From Verrucomicrobiota bacterium (GTDB lineage: Bacteria > Verrucomicrobiota > Verrucomicrobiia > Chthoniobacterales > UBA10450): a stretch of 9,731 nt of DNA. Below, piece by piece: positions 7,060-9,731 of this stretch. The position numbers and the translations under genes were made by a program. The DNA lies in assembly GCA_003219995.1 (NCBI GenBank), contig QHRC01000020.1, forward strand, positions 1-9,731, in the 5' to 3' direction. The notes under the pieces are model-generated. The model worked only from the letters and a program-made list of their open reading frames with translations. It searched no databases and had not been told where the DNA came from. Numbering within the stretch: position 1 is the first letter of the stretch; every line of letters begins with the position of its first letter.

Positions 7060-9731
7060 ATGCTTTTTCCTCCGGGCTGGCCACGCCGATATTTGCCGCA
7101 TCGGGCATTTTCGGATTTGGATTGCGGATGCGCGCGAGATAACTGGTGCGCGTGTTCACGTTCAAATATTCGAGCAACCGATAATTGCGGTCCTGTTGCT
7201 TCATTTTCGAGACGCGGCTTTCCGGATCTTTGATGTCGCCGAAAACGATCGCCTCGGTCGGGCAGGCTTGCGCGCACGCGGTCGTGAAGGAATCGCGGGG
7301 AATGCGGGTGTCGCTCGATGCGCCGGCGCGGACGTGCGCCGCAATCTTCGCTTCCTCGATTCGCTGGACGCAAAACGTGCATTTCTCCATCACCCCACGC
7401 ATACGCACGGTCACGTTAGGATTTTTCTGCAGCTTCACGATATCGGGGGCGCCCTTGGTCGTGAACGGCGCGAAGTATTCTTTGTAAATGCCAAACTCGC
7501 CTGCGATTTTCTTTTTGCCGACCGGCCGCTGGTTGTAGTCGAAGTAGTTAAAGCGGCGAACTTTGAACGGGCAGTTGTTTGCGCAATAGCGGGTGCCGAT
7601 GCAACGGTTGTAAGCCATAACATTGAGACCGTCTTCGCTATGAACGGTGGCGTTGACGGGGCAGACCGTTTCGCACGGCGCGTTCTCGCAATGCTGACAC
7701 ATCATCGGCTCGTGCACCATCTCTGGGTTTTCCGGCCAGTCGCCGTTGTCCTGGTTGAACCTTTTCTCGCTCGCATAATAACGATCGATGCGAATCCAGT
7801 GCATGGTGCGGCCGTGTCCCGCTTGTAACTTGCCGACGATGGGAATGTTGTTCTCGCTTTGGCAGGCAATGACGCAAGCGCTGCAACCGGTGCACACGTT
7901 AAGATCGACACTCATGCCCCATTGCTGCGGCGCATCCATCGGTGGATGACTGTAAAGAGAGGGCAGCCGATGCGGCAGTTCGTCGTCACCGGCAATTTTT
8001 TTGACGAATTTGTTGTCCTGGCGGTAATGCTCAGCCGTGGCTTCACGCACGAGACCGCGCCCTTCAATGCTGAAATGTTCCTGCGTGATCGAGAGCGGGT
8101 ACTTCTTTCCGACTTTCGTCACTTTCACGCTTTCAATCCCCTGCCCGTCCGCCACGATGAAGTGCGGATTGGACGCCGTGCGCAAAAGATAAGCGTTGAA
8201 GCCAGCCTGTTCGCCGATCGGCCCGGTCTTCTTGCGCCCGTAACCAAGCGCAATCGTCATTGAATTTTCCGCGTGGCCAGGGGACACCACGGCTGCGATC
8301 ACGAGCTCGCGTTTGATCGGCTGACTATTTGCGTCGCGCGCTGCCTCCGTGATCGTGATCTGAACAAGATCGCCCGTCTCCACTTTCAGACTTTTCGCAA
8401 ACGCCGGGCTGATCAACGCGCTATTGTCCCAGGTCAGCTTGGTGATGGGATCGGGCAATTCTTGTAGCCAGCCGTTGTTGATGTAACGGCCGTCGTCCAT
8501 CGCATAACTACCGACGAGTACGATCTCAGGGGAGTCCGCGGACGGCGCGGGTTTTGGCGCCCAAACCCCCGGCAACTGCGCAGAAGCTGACGCGGCGGAT
8601 GCGTTGAAACCGGCCGGTCGATCGCGTAACGGAACGTGTATCGCGAATCCGTCTCGAAGAAAACGCGACCAAGCTGTTTGAAAATCGCCCGGTGGCGACG
8701 TCGCACGAAATGTTTCCTGCACCAGCTCGGGCCCTTCCGTTTTCGGTGCGCCAAGCAACAGATTTATCAACTCGATTTCGGAAAGCCCGCTGAAAAGCGG
8801 CAGGATCATCGGTTGGATCGACAAGTAGGCGCCGGCGGCTGTGAGCGCATCGCCCCAAGATTCAAGATAGTGCGCGGCCGGAACGTGCCAGTGACTCAAC
8901 ACCGAAGTCGCATCTTCGTAGTAACCGAGCCGCACAATTTCCGGCACTTTTTTCTGCAGGTCGCTCCAATCAAGCGGCAATTTCGTCGATGAGTCGGAAA
9001 CCAAGCCGCGGTACGCGTTATAAACTGGATCGCCGCCCATGATGAACAGTTGTCCGATGCGCCCCTCGTTGATGTCTGCGGCCAGCTGCAGAATACTGCT
9101 TGTCTTCGGATTGCGCGGAAATTCGCGGACAACCAGCGTCGCACCAAAGCTTTTCAGCGCAGAATTGATGGCGTAAACGAGCGATTGCACGACGGCCGGC
9201 TGGTTCGGACCGACCACGACCAGACTTGCGCCCGGTTTTGCCACCAGATCATTGGCCGCTTCGCTCAACCATTGGTCGTCGAAAGTCGCCGTCCCCGCGG
9301 GCACTTTAAGCGCCGCTACCAACGAACTCAGACCCGCATCTTTCGTTGCTGCCAGAATTTTTCCGGCCAGTGCGTGCGCAAACACTGGGATTTGGCTCGC
9401 CGGACAACGCAAACGGTGGTCCGCCATCGCGCCCGTAAGCGTGAAACGATTCTCCACAACGTAAAGGCGGTTCATCGTGTCGTTCGCGTTACTAACCCGC
9501 CGGCGCGAACTGAATGCGCGGGCCGATGCGAGGTCTCCCTGGCCGCAATCGAGAAAATCGCTGTCGAGCGCTAGGACAACGTCGGCACGTTCAAAATGCG
9601 GAATGAGCCGCGCGTTCGCGCCGAAACCGAGCTGAGTAGCGGAATTTTCGGCGTCGCTGAGGAGCGGTTCGTAAACACACCAGCGCATCTTCGGAAAAAT
9701 CTTCTCCAGTTCTGCGCGCAAACGTTCGCGC
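7058..9731 (-). CDS. actB: Alternative Complex III iron-sulfur/molybdopterin-like subunit ActB (5' partial)
   Basis: Peripheral subunit of ACIII, which takes electrons from quinol and passes them along Fe-S clusters. The reading frame stays open to the right edge (codons for R-E-R precede the TTG at 9721), so the N-terminus is missing. Numbering from that TTG (887 residues visible), residues 1-560 resemble the molybdopterin-oxidoreductase fold, including GGDPVYN at 229-235; in known ActB this domain binds no molybdenum. Residues 600-830 form an NrfC-like ferredoxin domain. Cysteines stand at 610, 613, 616, 620; 675, 678, 683, 687; 707, 713, 717; and 781, 784, 816, 820. Fifteen cysteines, with only three in the third group (C-x5-C-x3-C), fit three [4Fe-4S] plus one [3Fe-4S] cluster as known for ActB. 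The stop codon TGA is at 7060-7058. actC follows after 97 nt, the largest gap inside the act genes. Identification is firm; actA is expected beyond the window. Confidence 0.96.
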   Translation of the reverse strand, partial: RERLRAELEKIFPKMRWCVYEPLLSDAENSATQLGFGANARLIPHFERADVVLALDSDFLDCGQGDLASARAFSSRRRVSNANDTMNRLYVVENRFTLTGAMADHRLRCPASQIPVFAHALAGKILAATKDAGLSSLVAALKVPAGTATFDDQWLSEAANDLVAKPGASLVVVGPNQPAVVQSLVYAINSALKSFGATLVVREFPRNPKTSSILQLAADINEGRIGQLFIMGGDPVYNAYRGLVSDSSTKLPLDWSDLQKKVPEIVRLGYYEDATSVLSHWHVPAAHYLESWGDALTAAGAYLSIQPMILPLFSGLSEIELINLLLGAPKTEGPELVQETFRATSPPGDFQTAWSRFLRDGFAIHVPLRDRPAGFNASAASASAQLPGVWAPKPAPSADSPEIVLVGSYAMDDGRYINNGWLQELPDPITKLTWDNSALISPAFAKSLKVETGDLVQITITEAARDANSQPIKRELVIAAVVSPGHAENSMTIALGYGRKKTGPIGEQAGFNAYLLRTASNPHFIVADGQGIESVKVTKVGKKYPLSITQEHFSIEGRGLVREATAEHYRQDNKFVKKIAGDDELPHRLPSLYSHPPMDAPQQWGMSVDLNVCTGCSACVIACQSENNIPIVGKLQAGHGRTMHWIRIDRYYASEKRFNQDNGDWPENPEMVHEPMMCQHCENAPCETVCPVNATVHSEDGLNVMAYNRCIGTRYCANNCPFKVRRFNYFDYNQRPVGKKKIAGEFGIYKEYFAPFTTKGAPDIVKLQKNPNVTVRMRGVMEKCTFCVQRIEEAKIAAHVRAGASSDTRIPRDSFTTACAQACPTEAIVFGDIKDPESRVSKMKQQDRNYRLLEYLNVNTRTSYLARIRNPNPKMPDAANIGVASPEEKA

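Noticed and set aside
6961..7101. Longer N-terminus for ActC
   Set aside because: The extra residues are the translation of the heptamer repeat and junction and would overlap the end of actB; the conserved part begins after the ATG at 6960.
6764..7828. Plus-strand open frame of 354 codons across the actB/actC junction
   Set aside because: It lies antisense to conserved actB Fe-S and actC coding sequence, its product has no recognisable features, and GC-rich antisense frames of this length are common.

Overview
The window is one uninterrupted minus-strand operon for a membrane electron-transfer system. Reading with transcription (right to left) the order is actB (5' end cut by the right edge), actC, actD, actE, actF, an unnamed single-pass membrane protein with a Pro/Ala/Ser-rich tail, a cbb3-oxidase-subunit-I-like protein (CcoN-like), and a CcoO-like monoheme cytochrome c whose 3' end is cut by the left edge. 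ActB-F are the core of Alternative Complex III (ACIII), a quinol:electron-acceptor oxidoreductase unrelated to cytochrome bc1. actA should lie beyond the right edge.

The protein sequences, moderately high GC, weak use of Shine-Dalgarno sites and the pairing of ACIII with CcoN/CcoO-like proteins suggest a soil-type Verrucomicrobiota bacterium (Spartobacteria/Chthoniobacterales-like). This placement is from general resemblance only; Acidobacteriota or a related phylum cannot be excluded.

Layout: 9731-7058 actB; 7057-6961 a 97-nt junction holding a hairpin and a heptamer tandem repeat; 6960-5500 actC; 5503-4949 actD; 4945-4211 actE; 4214-3012 actF; 3010-2273 tail protein; 2272-2174 leader; 2173-686 ccoN-like; 689-1 ccoO-like. 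Three junctions (actC/actD, actE/actF, ccoN/ccoO) are 4-nt ATGA overlaps, and two more are gaps of 1-3 nt, so the genes are very probably cotranscribed and translationally coupled. No promoter or terminator is seen; both operon ends lie outside.

The main discovery is that the CcoN-like protein aligns without gaps to cbb3 subunit I through the active-site regions, keeps both histidines of the low-spin heme b, but lacks every reaction-centre residue: the three CuB histidines read Asn, Gln and Arg, the cross-linked tyrosine reads Ser, and the high-spin heme b3 histidine reads Tyr. It therefore cannot be an ordinary oxygen reductase. Together with a cytochrome c partner carrying a long disordered stretch, it looks like a heme b/heme c electron-transfer module attached to ACIII rather than a terminal oxidase.
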